From assembly GCA_947493745.1 (NCBI GenBank), contig CANLSM010000006.1:1-64000 (forward strand): 64,000 nt of DNA, in the 5' to 3' direction. The position numbers were made by a program, and so were the translations under genes. The notes under the pieces were generated by a model that did no database searches, had not been told where the DNA came from, and saw nothing but the letters and a program-made list of their open reading frames with translations. This stretch comes from an uncultured Paracoccaceae bacterium. Lineage in GTDB: Bacteria; Pseudomonadota; Alphaproteobacteria; Rhodobacterales; Rhodobacteraceae. Positions 54,069 to 63,224 of this stretch are shown here, one piece after another (position 1 is the stretch's first letter; each line of letters opens with the position of its first letter).

Positions 54069-56740
54069 CGGAAGAACAATTCCTCGAACTTGTTTGTAAG
54101 AAGAAGGCGCGCGACGTTGTCGAAATCCTAGCTGCGACACCTCTGGCCGACCGTAGGCGCCACGCCAAAGTGGCGGCACAGCTCTTCAGGGACACCGTGA
54201 TGCAGTGGGCCGCCCCGCCGGATGCGCCGAAGGTGAGAGACCGCGATGCGCCCTCAGTTGCGGTTCTGGCGACCGCCAGCCTTGGCGAGTTGAAGAAGCT
54301 CGGCTTCCAGCCGCTTCCGCAAAAACTGGGCGTCGAAGAGGTCGTCAGGGCCTTGTCGCCGGAATGGGTGGATGACTGGGTCGAGGCCGCCATTGAGCAA
54401 AGTCCCCATCTCGTGTCCCGGTTTGCGCCGCTTTGGCAGGCGGGATTGTGCAAGAGACCCGCTGGCGAGGCCTTCATTCTTGGATATTACGCGCATTTCG
54501 GGCGTGATCTGGAAGGCGCGGGTGAAGCCTCCTTCCTTGAGGAGGACGTCTGGCGCTTCTTCGAGGTCGAAGGCGGTGGCGAGTTCAGCCTCGCCAGTCA
54601 CGACAAGTATGCCGGTGGTCCCGATTTTACATGGTCCACCCGGTTGCTGAAATATGTTGCCGCAGGCCGGTTGGACCGCGCGCGGCTGCTCGATGTCTCG
54701 CTTGATGCGCTGCAACGGGACTTTGGTCAGTTCCGCGCCGGGTGGTATTCTCGTTTTCATGCGGCGCTAGAGCCGACGGTCGACGAGATGACGCCGCGCG
54801 CGGACAGGTATCTGGCACTTCTTGCGTCTTCCGTCCCGCCGACCGTCTCTCTTGCCATGAAATGCCTCCAGACGCTGGACAAGGCGGGTGCTGTTGCGCC
54901 GGGGGCGCTTCTGGAGGCCTTGGAGGCGCCGCTTCAGGCCCGGCAGAAATCCACAGTCACCGCAGCTCTGAAAATGGCCGGGTCTGCGGCGAGGCGGGAT
55001 CCGGCGCTCAAGGCCAGGGCTGCCAGCATGGTCACACGCGCGCTCGTTGCCGAAGCCGCCGATGTGCAGTCAAAGGCGCTTGATCTGATCGAGAAACTGG
55101 GCGGGGCCGAGGATGCGAGCGTCAGGTCGGAGCTTGCGCAATATGTCGATCTGGCCGCCCCGTCGGTGCGAGACCGGCTGGCGAGCCTTGTCGGCGCCTC
55201 GGCGGGCGCGCCGCAGACGGAGCCCGATCAGGTCACGGGTCCGCGCGAGGTAACGCCGGTTCTTCCGGTTGCCACCGCAGAGGATGCCCTGGCGCTCTTT
55301 CTGGCGGTTTTGGAAAGCCCGCGCGACCCCTTGATGGTTGAGCGTGCCATCGACGGTGTTGCACGGTTTGGCGCGGAGTTGCGTGGGGACGAGAAAGCAC
55401 TCTCCCCGCTCCGGAAACGGGCTGGCCAGATATGGAAGGCGCAGGGCGAAAGCCGGATCCGATTTATTCTGGCCGCTACCGGGCGCGCGCTCGCCGAGGG
55501 AAAGACCTTCGCGCAGTTGCGGCGGGAGGTCAGCGACAAACCGACCTATCAACTGGAAGCGGCCGGGAAGCTTTCGCGGGTGTTTCTTGACCGGAACGAC
55601 GAGGTCATCGCGAACGTGCTGCAAGACAGGTCCCTGCCGATGCTGTCGACGCCCTCTGATGATGCGGGATGCATTGCGCCATCCGATCTCGTGGCGCGGA
55701 TGGAGGTCTATCGGGAGCGCGGTATCGACCCCGGCAAGATTGATCTGGCACTCGGCCTGTTGCGGCTGTCGGCTGAGGGAAGGCCGGAGGCGCTCAAAGA
55801 GTTCGCGCCGGTATCCGAGGCCGAGCGTGCACTGGCCTATGCCCTGGGCGCTGACGTGACGCCGGGCGATATCGGTGTGCTCTGGTCTGCAGCCTGGGCT
55901 GCCCGGCAACCGACCGACCCGGACGAGCGGATTGCAGCCCTCTTCACACCGCACCTGCCGGATTGCGGAACGCCAGCCGACCCCGAGTTGAAGATCTGGA
56001 AGAAGGAGCAGGATGTATATCACTGGATCGTCATCGAGGTGCCCGTTTCCGTGGCCGAGACTGCGTCGGTGGATCAGGCCATTCCGGCGATGTTCTTTCC
56101 GATAGAGCGCGACACCTACTTTTACCGGGACGTTTGCGGACATGTATTTGAGGATATCGCCTGGTCGTCACTGGTGCGTCCCAACTGGTCCGAGCCATTC
56201 CACCGTCAGGCGCTGCTGCACATGGACACATCGCAGAAGCTGTCAGATCACTTCTGCTTGGCGTTCCTTGAGCCGTTTTTTCGCGCCGGTCCGGCCGTCC
56301 AGCCCTTGGGTGCGGCGACGCTGGCATATTATATTGCGTCAGAGGATAAGTCGGTTTCGACCCTTGCAGGCGAGGCGGTGGTCTCTCTGCTTGAGGAGGA
56401 GCGGCTCGACGCTGCGTCTTTCGCATCGGCGGTTCGCCCGTTCCTCATGTCTGCCGCCTTGCCAACTGCAAGATGGACGAAGGGTTTTGCAGCGATTGCT
56501 GCGACAGGCCCGGTTGGCGCCGCTTTCGTCCGCCAGCTTGTGACACTGTTTCTGGACTTTCCCCCAGATGAGACACCCCGTGACATGGGCGGCATGCTGG
56601 AACTGCTTTACGAGTTGCATGTGGCGGCCGGTGCAAAATTGCAGAATGCCGATGCTCTTGCCTGTCTCAAGGCGATGACCGGTGGTGGCAAGCTGGCGAA
56701 ATTCGCCGCGAAGCTGGTACAGATGTCTGACGCTGGCTGA
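54065..56740 (+). CDS. Large DUF6493/HEAT-like protein, partner of the SWIM protein
   Basis: An 891-residue protein with no signal peptide or membrane helix. It is built of repeated helical pairs (for example TVSLAMKCLQTLDKAGAVAPGALLEALEAPLQAR and MVTRALVAEAADVQSKALDLIEKLGGAED), a HEAT-repeat pattern. It agrees with my recollection of DUF6493, encoded with SWIM-finger proteins in actinobacteria and proteobacteria. The function is unknown; such repeats act as scaffolds. Translationally coupled to the SWIM gene, so they very likely act together. Confidence 0.7.
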   Translation: MTEEQFLELVCKKKARDVVEILAATPLADRRRHAKVAAQLFRDTVMQWAAPPDAPKVRDRDAPSVAVLATASLGELKKLGFQPLPQKLGVEEVVRALSPEWVDDWVEAAIEQSPHLVSRFAPLWQAGLCKRPAGEAFILGYYAHFGRDLEGAGEASFLEEDVWRFFEVEGGGEFSLASHDKYAGGPDFTWSTRLLKYVAAGRLDRARLLDVSLDALQRDFGQFRAGWYSRFHAALEPTVDEMTPRADRYLALLASSVPPTVSLAMKCLQTLDKAGAVAPGALLEALEAPLQARQKSTVTAALKMAGSAARRDPALKARAASMVTRALVAEAADVQSKALDLIEKLGGAEDASVRSELAQYVDLAAPSVRDRLASLVGASAGAPQTEPDQVTGPREVTPVLPVATAEDALALFLAVLESPRDPLMVERAIDGVARFGAELRGDEKALSPLRKRAGQIWKAQGESRIRFILAATGRALAEGKTFAQLRREVSDKPTYQLEAAGKLSRVFLDRNDEVIANVLQDRSLPMLSTPSDDAGCIAPSDLVARMEVYRERGIDPGKIDLALGLLRLSAEGRPEALKEFAPVSEAERALAYALGADVTPGDIGVLWSAAWAARQPTDPDERIAALFTPHLPDCGTPADPELKIWKKEQDVYHWIVIEVPVSVAETASVDQAIPAMFFPIERDTYFYRDVCGHVFEDIAWSSLVRPNWSEPFHRQALLHMDTSQKLSDHFCLAFLEPFFRAGPAVQPLGAATLAYYIASEDKSVSTLAGEAVVSLLEEERLDAASFASAVRPFLMSAALPTARWTKGFAAIAATGPVGAAFVRQLVTLFLDFPPDETPRDMGGMLELLYELHVAAGAKLQNADALACLKAMTGGGKLAKFAAKLVQMSDAG

Positions 56741-56745
56741 CCCGA

Positions 56746-58098
56746 TCAGCTTCGCGCGACAAGTGTCACCGGAAGGCCGTTTGTCGGCACCGGGGTCGGC
56801 AGGTCCTTCCAGCCCGGAACATCTCTGGCATCCAGCTTCACCTGAAACCGCTGCAGAAACTGCACGAAGAACGCCTTCACCTGAAGGCTGGCGAAATGCA
56901 TGCCGATACATTTATGCGCGCCACCCCCGAACGGTGACCAGGCGTATTTGTGGCGCTGATGCTCGGCCCGTTCCGGCGAGAAACGGGCTGGGTCGAATGC
57001 TTCCGGCTCGGTCCAGAGCTCAGGCGACATCATTACCGGGCCGGGGCAGATCACCACACGTGATCCGGCGGGCAGGTCATGGCCCTGCCAGCTTGTGTCC
57101 TGCATGACCGCCCGCGCGGTGAAGGCCGATGGCGTGAACCGACGCAGCCCTTCGCGATAGACCTGATCGGTCAGAATGAGGCGATCCACATCCTCATAGG
57201 TCAGCGGTCCGGGGCCGAGTGCGTCAACTTCGGCAGTCACCGCGTCCTGAAGGTTGGGGAGCATCCCCATCGCCCAGACCATCGAGGTCAGCGCCCCTGT
57301 GACGGCGTCATGAGCCGCAATCAGCAGGAAGTTGAAATGATCGACGATGTCCTGATCGCTCCACCCGTGCCCGTCTTCATCCTCTGCTATGCAGAGTTGA
57401 GAGAAGAAATCCGGTCCGCCGTCGGTCTTTCGTTGGGCGATCAGCGCCCGGAAACTCTCCGAGAAAGCCGCGCGTGCATTCACACCCCGCCGCATCTTGG
57501 TGAACGGCAGCGGCTTGCGGATGATGGCGGTCGACGATGCAACCTCGTCGATGAAAAGCGTGTTCAGTCGCGCGATCTCGGCCGGATCGGTCACACCCAT
57601 GAAGACATGCGCCCCCAGCCGCAGGGTGAGCGTCTTGATGGCCGGGGCGAACTGCATCTTCCGGTCCTTCGGCCAGTCGTCCAGCAGCGCTCCGATCTCG
57701 GCGTTCATGAGTTCGAGATAGTTCTTCAATGCCGGCAGTTTGAACGCCGCCTGCATGACGCGGCGATGGCTTCTGTGATCGAGATCATCCCGATGCAGCA
57801 GGCCGCCCGAGAACAGAAAGGCAAAGGCCTCCAGACCAACGCGGCTGGAGAAAATCCCCTCGCGGTTCAGATAGACATGCTCAAGTGCATCCGGGCCGGC
57901 CAGGACTGTCCAGTCCGCGCCGAACACGTTGAGCCGGAAGATGTCGCCATACTGTTCTCTGGCGCGGAAATAGGTGCCGTAGGGATCGCGCACGAAGCCG
58001 ATGGTCTGACCGATCAGCGGCAGTCCGGAAGGCCCCGGGATCTTCGACCCGCCTGTTTGTCTCGATCGGGATGGGCCGGGCTCGTCAATGGCTGACAT
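56746..58098 (-). CDS. Cytochrome P450
   Basis: A 450-residue soluble P450. The haem-thiolate motif FGGGAHKCIGMHFA is near residue 390, the K-helix ExxR is in YREGLRRFTP, and IPGPSGLPLIGQTIGF opens the protein as in CYP120/CYP26-like enzymes. The I-helix reads LLIAAHDAVTGAL, where Ala replaces the usual Gly and the Thr before the Thr/Ser is Ala, so oxygen activation or substrate may be unusual. The ATG at 58098 is preferred over an upstream one (CAGGTC just before it). It ends the minus-strand set and converges with the DUF6493 gene. Confidence 0.85.
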   Translation of the reverse strand: MSAIDEPGPSRSRQTGGSKIPGPSGLPLIGQTIGFVRDPYGTYFRAREQYGDIFRLNVFGADWTVLAGPDALEHVYLNREGIFSSRVGLEAFAFLFSGGLLHRDDLDHRSHRRVMQAAFKLPALKNYLELMNAEIGALLDDWPKDRKMQFAPAIKTLTLRLGAHVFMGVTDPAEIARLNTLFIDEVASSTAIIRKPLPFTKMRRGVNARAAFSESFRALIAQRKTDGGPDFFSQLCIAEDEDGHGWSDQDIVDHFNFLLIAAHDAVTGALTSMVWAMGMLPNLQDAVTAEVDALGPGPLTYEDVDRLILTDQVYREGLRRFTPSAFTARAVMQDTSWQGHDLPAGSRVVICPGPVMMSPELWTEPEAFDPARFSPERAEHQRHKYAWSPFGGGAHKCIGMHFASLQVKAFFVQFLQRFQVKLDARDVPGWKDLPTPVPTNGLPVTLVARS

Positions 58099-58208
58099 GA
58101 CCTGCTTGCTCCTTCGCATGATCCATCGCGGCGGCGCATCTGCACCGACCAGCGGGTTTCATGTGATCATGCATGGACCTTGTCGCAAGACACAAGCGGC
58201 AGGTGACG

Positions 58209-58898
58209 TTAGGCAATCCGCTCGGCGCTGGCGAGCGGAAAATCCGCCAAAACAGGGATTTCGCTCAGGAACTGGTCCCGGAAGAGCGTGATCTGTCGCA
58301 GGCCCTTTTCGGCCAGCTTGCGCCCCGTGGCGGTCTGGAACTTGCATACACCTGCAAGAAGCCGGGTGCGGAAATGATCAAGCGCAAAGGTCAGATCATC
58401 GACCGGACGATCGTCCGCCAGCGGGTCCTCGGGATCATAGAGCATCGATCCGATCCGCCCGGCGACGTAGAAACACCGTGCTATGCCGATCATACCCGTC
58501 GAATCCAGCCGGTCGGCATCGCTGAGGATCCGGGCCTCCAGCGTGCGCGGACGGATACCGCCTGTCAGGCTGTGGGCCTCGATTGCGTGACAGACCGCAG
58601 CAATCCGGTTCTCGTTCCAGCCGCGTTCCCGCAGCGCCTTGGCCGCGCGTTGTGCGGACAAGCGTGAGGCGAGGTGGCGGTCACGGTGATCCTTCTCGAT
58701 ATGCACGCAGTCATGCAGGAAGGTCGCTGCAAACAGCGTCAGGGGATCACCCCCCTCGACCTGCTGTATCCGGTCCGCAAACCCCCAGACGCGCACGATA
58801 TGCGAGATGTCGTGCGAGCCGTCAGGCACCGGGGAAAGCAGGCTGGCGAGGTCGCGGGCAAGATCGGTATAGGGATGAAACTGCGCTGGTGTCTTCAT
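58209..58898 (-). CDS. HD-domain phosphohydrolase
   Basis: A 229-residue protein with the HD metal-site residues: HDISHIVRVWGFA, FLHDCVH and ILSDADRLDS. HD hydrolases of this size act on nucleotides, cyclic phosphates or phosphonates. Its start overlaps the MFS stop by four bases, so it is coupled to the exporter, phosphatase and SAHH-like genes upstream. The substrate is unknown; in this context a nucleoside phosphate is plausible. Ends about 110 bases before the P450 start. Confidence 0.85.
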   Translation of the reverse strand: MKTPAQFHPYTDLARDLASLLSPVPDGSHDISHIVRVWGFADRIQQVEGGDPLTLFAATFLHDCVHIEKDHRDRHLASRLSAQRAAKALRERGWNENRIAAVCHAIEAHSLTGGIRPRTLEARILSDADRLDSTGMIGIARCFYVAGRIGSMLYDPEDPLADDRPVDDLTFALDHFRTRLLAGVCKFQTATGRKLAEKGLRQITLFRDQFLSEIPVLADFPLASAERIA

Positions 58899-60103
58899 GG
58901 CTCACCGGCCCTTTCTGGGTTTGCGCCAACCGCGCGATCAGCCTGTTGCTTTGCGGTCCAGAACGCAGCTCCACAGATAACCAGAAGAAGACCGCAGAAG
59001 GTGATGCTCGCCGTCCGCAGATCGCTGAGCGCGATCATCAGTCCGACGCCATAGCTCGAAAAAACCGTGCCTGTGTAACAGAACAGAAAGAACGACGAGA
59101 TCGAACGCCCCGCCTGCCCGGCGCTGCTTTTGTGCGCGACGGCTTGTGTCGCGCCTTGCAGGCCGAAGCCCTGTCCGACACCGGTCAGCGCGGCGGCCAT
59201 CAGGAAGAGCATCAGGCTGGCTGCATAGATCGCGATGGCCATGCCCAGTACCCCTGCCGAGACAAAGAAGACACCCAGCAGGATCGTCTGGCTGTCATTT
59301 CGTTTCAGGTGCCAGGCCCCCGTGATGGCCGAAAGCGCGAAGCTGAGCGAGACGACAAGGCCCTGAACGGCTGCGTTCTCGGCCTGCATGACGTTATCGG
59401 CCAGAACCGAACCGAGTGCCGCCAGAAGACCGCCCGAGGCGAAGGCCACAAAGCCTGCCAGAATTGCCGAGAGAGTTGCGCGATCCTCGAAGAACTTTAT
59501 CCAGCGCTCGACAATTGTATCTGTCGGTGGCTCCTCCGCCGTCTCGTCCGGGGTCAGCCGCAAGGTCATGAAAGGCATCACAAGCACCGTCATCGCGATT
59601 TGAAGCCACCAGACCATGGTGTCGCCACTCGGCACATAGGCGAGCATCAGCCCACTCCACAAGGGTCCCGCGGTCAGACCCACGGCATTTGCCGAAGTGG
59701 TGAGGCGCCCGGCGATCTTGGAGGTCCCGGAAAAATCGATCCGGCCAAGCACGACCGGAACCACGACCGTGAAGACACCCAGAACGATGCCGTGGATGAA
59801 GTGGCCGAGATAAATCTCAAACACCGAGGAAGAGCGCAGCAGAAGAAAGTCACCGACGATCGACACCAGGCAGGCGACCACCAGGACATAGCGGTAGAAA
59901 AGCACCCTGTGGGCCAGGATCAGTGCGATCACGACGCCGAGGATATAGGTCGCGAAAAACATCGAGATCGTGGTCGAGTCGATGCCGAACTGATCCTGAT
60001 AGATCGGATAGAACGGGGCCGGTATCCCGCTTGGCATATGCAGCAGTGCAAGGCTGAAACTCAACAAGAGGATGGGGGCAGAAACGGGACGCTCAGACGA
60101 CAT
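58895..60103 (-). CDS. MFS exporter
   Basis: A 402-residue protein with twelve predicted membrane helices, in the style of MFS drug or sugar effluxers (LGVFTVVVPVVLGRIDFSGTSKIAGRLTTSANAVG; a central hydrophilic loop VERWIKFFEDR). The start overlaps the upstream histidine-phosphatase gene by 11 bases, and its end overlaps the HD gene by 4. Within this operon it may export the pathway product. Confidence 0.85.
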   Translation of the reverse strand: MSSERPVSAPILLLSFSLALLHMPSGIPAPFYPIYQDQFGIDSTTISMFFATYILGVVIALILAHRVLFYRYVLVVACLVSIVGDFLLLRSSSVFEIYLGHFIHGIVLGVFTVVVPVVLGRIDFSGTSKIAGRLTTSANAVGLTAGPLWSGLMLAYVPSGDTMVWWLQIAMTVLVMPFMTLRLTPDETAEEPPTDTIVERWIKFFEDRATLSAILAGFVAFASGGLLAALGSVLADNVMQAENAAVQGLVVSLSFALSAITGAWHLKRNDSQTILLGVFFVSAGVLGMAIAIYAASLMLFLMAAALTGVGQGFGLQGATQAVAHKSSAGQAGRSISSFFLFCYTGTVFSSYGVGLMIALSDLRTASITFCGLLLVICGAAFWTAKQQADRAVGANPERAGEP

Positions 60104-60800
60104 TGCTCAGGGGTACCTCGGAAAACTCGGTTTCAGCTTGCAGGCGGTCGGGGTCCTTGCGCCAGGGTGGTGGGAGATGCTCGACACTGGGTCCCAGCAA
60201 CTTGAAGAGCCGCCCGTTGATCACATGGACAACCGTTACCGAGGAGACAGCGAACCCCTTCATCTTGCGGAAATTCTCGGGCTCAAGACCGCCGAGCGCA
60301 GCCGTCAGCAACCGCGCCGGAGATTTATGTGTCACCACGGCGACATTCCGGAACCTCTGCAAAGCCTCGCCGACCGCCTCCATCGTGCGGGACAAGACCT
60401 GCTCGCCGGTCTCTCCATCCGGGGGCGCGTTCTCGAAGGGATTGCGTTGCCAGGCGCTGAAATCCGGCTGGTTCCGAACGGCGGAAGGGGCCAGACCCTC
60501 CCAATTCCCGAACTCCAGTTCACGCAGACGCCGATCAGTCTGCACGGACTTCAGTCCCAGCGCATCCCCAAGGGCACGGGCGGTGCTGCGGGCCCGGATG
60601 AACGGACTGCTGATCAGATGTTCGACCCCGACCAGATTTGGGTTCCTGAACAGCGCGGCGGCCATCCGATGACCCAGCGGTGTGAGCGGCAGATCGCGCG
60701 CGCCACAAAATGTGCCCGCGAGATTGGCCTTGGTCTGAGCATGGCGAATGATGGTCAGCCGGAACGAGCGCGGCAGCTCAACAGAGATGTTGTTGGTCAC
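60093..60800 (-). CDS. Histidine phosphatase (phosphoglycerate mutase-like)
   Basis: A 235-residue protein with LTIIRHAQTKANLAG, the RHG-type motif here as RHA, an Arg pair in SSPFIRARSTAR, Glu in RELEFGNWEG, and a second His in VVTHKSPARLL. These residues define the histidine phosphatase fold. Likely removes a phosphate from a small metabolite. 13 bases after the SAHH-like gene in the same direction. Confidence 0.85.
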   Translation of the reverse strand: MTNNISVELPRSFRLTIIRHAQTKANLAGTFCGARDLPLTPLGHRMAAALFRNPNLVGVEHLISSPFIRARSTARALGDALGLKSVQTDRRLRELEFGNWEGLAPSAVRNQPDFSAWQRNPFENAPPDGETGEQVLSRTMEAVGEALQRFRNVAVVTHKSPARLLTAALGGLEPENFRKMKGFAVSSVTVVHVINGRLFKLLGPSVEHLPPPWRKDPDRLQAETEFSEVPLSNVV

Positions 60801-60813
60801 GAAACGTATCTCC

Positions 60814-62007
60814 TCATTTGAGTTTGGTCACATCCAGGCCGAGGGAACCGGCGATATGCCGCGCGGCTTCGGCCTCGCTGCTTTCCGGGAGCGGGTGAAG
60901 CCCCGGTGCGAGATTGCTCTCACGGGCCATCACAAGGGACAGCACCTGAGACGAGAAGGTCGCATCCATGACCTCGTTCGGATTGCCGTTTCCGACGCTC
61001 AGATTGGCGATATGGCCTCCGGCGATAAGATAGACCGTGCGTCCGTCGGCGAACCGGAACTGCGTCAGACCATGGGCGAAGGGGCTTTCGGCTGCGGCCT
61101 TCGAGAGAGCCTTCGTGTCAATCTCGGTTGGCAGATGGCCGCCATTGGCCAACACGGCACCATCACGGAGCTGGTCGAAATGGACATTCGTGATGATCTG
61201 CTCCTGACCCGTCACCGTGCAGAGGATCTGCGCCTGCGGCAGAGCATCAGTGAGCGGCAGAACCTCATACCCGTTCAAGACCGCAACCAGTGCGCGGGTT
61301 GGCCGGGTTTCGGCAATCAGGACCCGCGCGCCCGATCCGCGGGCCTTGTGCGCAAGGCCTGCACCCACGCGGCCATAGCCACAGACCAGCAGGGTCTTTC
61401 CGGCCATCAGTCCGCGCGTGATCGCGATGATGGTATCCAGCAGCGACTGGCTGGTCCCGTGCGGATTGTCGACCAGCCGTTTGCCGATCGACTTGTCGCT
61501 CTTCAAGACCGGAAAGCGCAGCTCCATGTCTGTCAGGACACCGATGCCTTCAGGTGTCTTCTCGGCTGCCAGAGCAGGCGTCAGGCCGGCCCATTTCGAA
61601 CTGTGAAGGGCGCGGATGAGGCGCGCGCCTTCATCAAGCACCAGTGTCGGACCATCGCTCCAATGGCTGAGCACCTCGTCAACGCCCATGGTCAGATCGG
61701 CATCCGACATTCCGCGCTTGCCGAAGATCTGGGCGACCTCACCGGCCATCACGTCGCGGATTGCGTCATCGGTGGTGGAGGTGCTTGAAGCGCACCACGC
61801 GATCTCGGCACCCAGCTGGATGAGCGTGCGGACCTGGATCGAGGTCGCCTCGGTGATGTGCCCGCAAAGTGCGATGCGCTCACCCTTCAGAGGAGCCTCG
61901 CCCCCGAGCTGCGCGGCGATGCCACCCAGAACCGGCATTTCGAGGGATGCACGCGTAAGCCGGTTCATCGTCTCGATGACCGGGTCGAGTGTTTCCTGAT
62001 GGGTCAT
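60814..62007 (-). CDS. S-adenosylhomocysteine hydrolase-like protein 1
   Basis: A 397-residue protein with the SAHH fold: EMPVLGGIAAQL, LCGHITEATS (catalytic-type His), a KRLVDNPHGTSQS loop (Lys and Asp kept, Cys of the bacterial enzyme replaced by Thr as in archaeal forms) and the NAD motif VCGYGRVGAGLA. The adenosine/homocysteine site is altered: LVLDEGARLI replaces the usual DDGGD, and EKTPEGI the usual EETTTG. NAD-dependent C3' oxidation chemistry is therefore likely, but on a different substrate. Overlaps SAHH-like 2 by four bases. Confidence 0.75.
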   Translation of the reverse strand: MTHQETLDPVIETMNRLTRASLEMPVLGGIAAQLGGEAPLKGERIALCGHITEATSIQVRTLIQLGAEIAWCASSTSTTDDAIRDVMAGEVAQIFGKRGMSDADLTMGVDEVLSHWSDGPTLVLDEGARLIRALHSSKWAGLTPALAAEKTPEGIGVLTDMELRFPVLKSDKSIGKRLVDNPHGTSQSLLDTIIAITRGLMAGKTLLVCGYGRVGAGLAHKARGSGARVLIAETRPTRALVAVLNGYEVLPLTDALPQAQILCTVTGQEQIITNVHFDQLRDGAVLANGGHLPTEIDTKALSKAAAESPFAHGLTQFRFADGRTVYLIAGGHIANLSVGNGNPNEVMDATFSSQVLSLVMARESNLAPGLHPLPESSEAEAARHIAGSLGLDVTKLK

Positions 62008-63224
62008 GCCATACCTCCTGCCTCCGGCATCCGGGCATCACACCGGACGTTCATTGCGATCAGCTTGCGTATTGCGACACTTTCGTCCTGTTCCTCCGAG
62101 ACCTCGTAGATGCCCGGCGAAAGGGACGGCCTTGCCGCCGCCTGCAGCACAGAGAGCGCCTGATTGGCGAAGGTCACATCCATGACCTCGCTGGGATTTC
62201 CGGTGGCCGCTGCCAGATTGATCAGCCCGCCCCGCCCCAGAAGGTGGATCTTCCGGCCATCAGCCATGGTGTACCGGCGGATCAGACCGGTCAGATCGGT
62301 TGTGTCGCGGGCCACCCGTTCGAGGGCTGTCACGTCGATCTCCGTGACCGAATGCCCGGTATTGGCAAGCGTGATGCCGTCCTTGGCCAGCGCCAGATGC
62401 TCGGCCCGGACGATATCCGGGCGGCCGGTCGCGGTGCACAGGATATCGGCGCGTGCGATCGCGTCCTCCAGCGGCAGAACCTGAAAACCATCGAGTGTGG
62501 CGCGTATCGCCGTGGCGGCGGTCCGGCAGCAGACCATCACCCGCGCACCCTGACCAGCAGCCCGCATGGCCACGCCACGGCCCACATGACCATAGCCACA
62601 GACCAGAAATGCCTTTCCTGCCAGAAGCTTGCCGGTTGCGCGAATGATCCCGTCAATGGTCGACTGCCCGGTGCCGTAGGTGTTGTCCACCTCCCATTTG
62701 GTGGTCACGTCATTGACCAGAAAGACCGGCAGCCGGAGTGGATCTGCGTGCGATATCTCCCGCAATTCCGCGCAGCCTTCGGTGGTCTTCTCGGTGGCAA
62801 AGACCAGCGCAGGGCAGGCCTCGGGCGCCTCAATGGCCATCTTGATGAGGCGTGCGCCATTGTCGATGATGATCGTCGGCCCGCCCTCATGATGGGCAAA
62901 GGTGGCGCCGATCTCGGCCTCAACCTCGTCCGTTGTCATGCCGCGTTTGCCATAGATCGCAATGCCGCGTCCGCGCAGGGCTGCGGCGATCTCGTCCTGT
63001 GTCGAGACCTCATCACCGCCGGTCCATGCAATGTCGGCCCCGCAGGCATGCAGAAGCTCGATCAGAACACCGGTTTCCTTGGTCAGATGCAGACATCCCG
63101 CGATCCGCGCCCCGGCAAGAGGCCGGGAGGATGCGAACTCCTCCTCGATGGAGACGAGAACCGGCATTTCGCCGCGGGCAAACTGAAGGGCTGCCTCTCC
63201 GGCCTGTATTTCGGAGCCGCTCAT
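62004..63224 (-). CDS. S-adenosylhomocysteine hydrolase-like protein 2
   Basis: A 406-residue SAHH homologue: GEMPVLVSIEEEF, GCLHLTKETGVL, KWEVDNTYGTGQSTIDG and NAD motif VCGYGHVGRGVA. The IIIDNGARLIK and ATEKTTEGC segments deviate from DDGGD and EETTTG. The two SAHH-like proteins are about the same size and share these changes, so they are probably a duplicated pair with divided functions. The C terminus lacks the KxDxYRY tail of eukaryote-type SAHH. Overlaps the phosphorylase-like gene by four bases. Confidence 0.78.
   Translation of the reverse strand: MSGSEIQAGEAALQFARGEMPVLVSIEEEFASSRPLAGARIAGCLHLTKETGVLIELLHACGADIAWTGGDEVSTQDEIAAALRGRGIAIYGKRGMTTDEVEAEIGATFAHHEGGPTIIIDNGARLIKMAIEAPEACPALVFATEKTTEGCAELREISHADPLRLPVFLVNDVTTKWEVDNTYGTGQSTIDGIIRATGKLLAGKAFLVCGYGHVGRGVAMRAAGQGARVMVCCRTAATAIRATLDGFQVLPLEDAIARADILCTATGRPDIVRAEHLALAKDGITLANTGHSVTEIDVTALERVARDTTDLTGLIRRYTMADGRKIHLLGRGGLINLAAATGNPSEVMDVTFANQALSVLQAAARPSLSPGIYEVSEEQDESVAIRKLIAMNVRCDARMPEAGGMA

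Noticed and set aside
57079-58095. Long plus-strand frame opposite the P450 gene
   Set aside because: Antisense shadow; the minus strand carries clear P450 motifs.
58583-60205. 540-codon plus-strand frame opposite the HD and MFS genes
   Set aside because: Highly charged composition mirrors the hydrophobic MFS gene on the other strand; no ribosome site or family motif.
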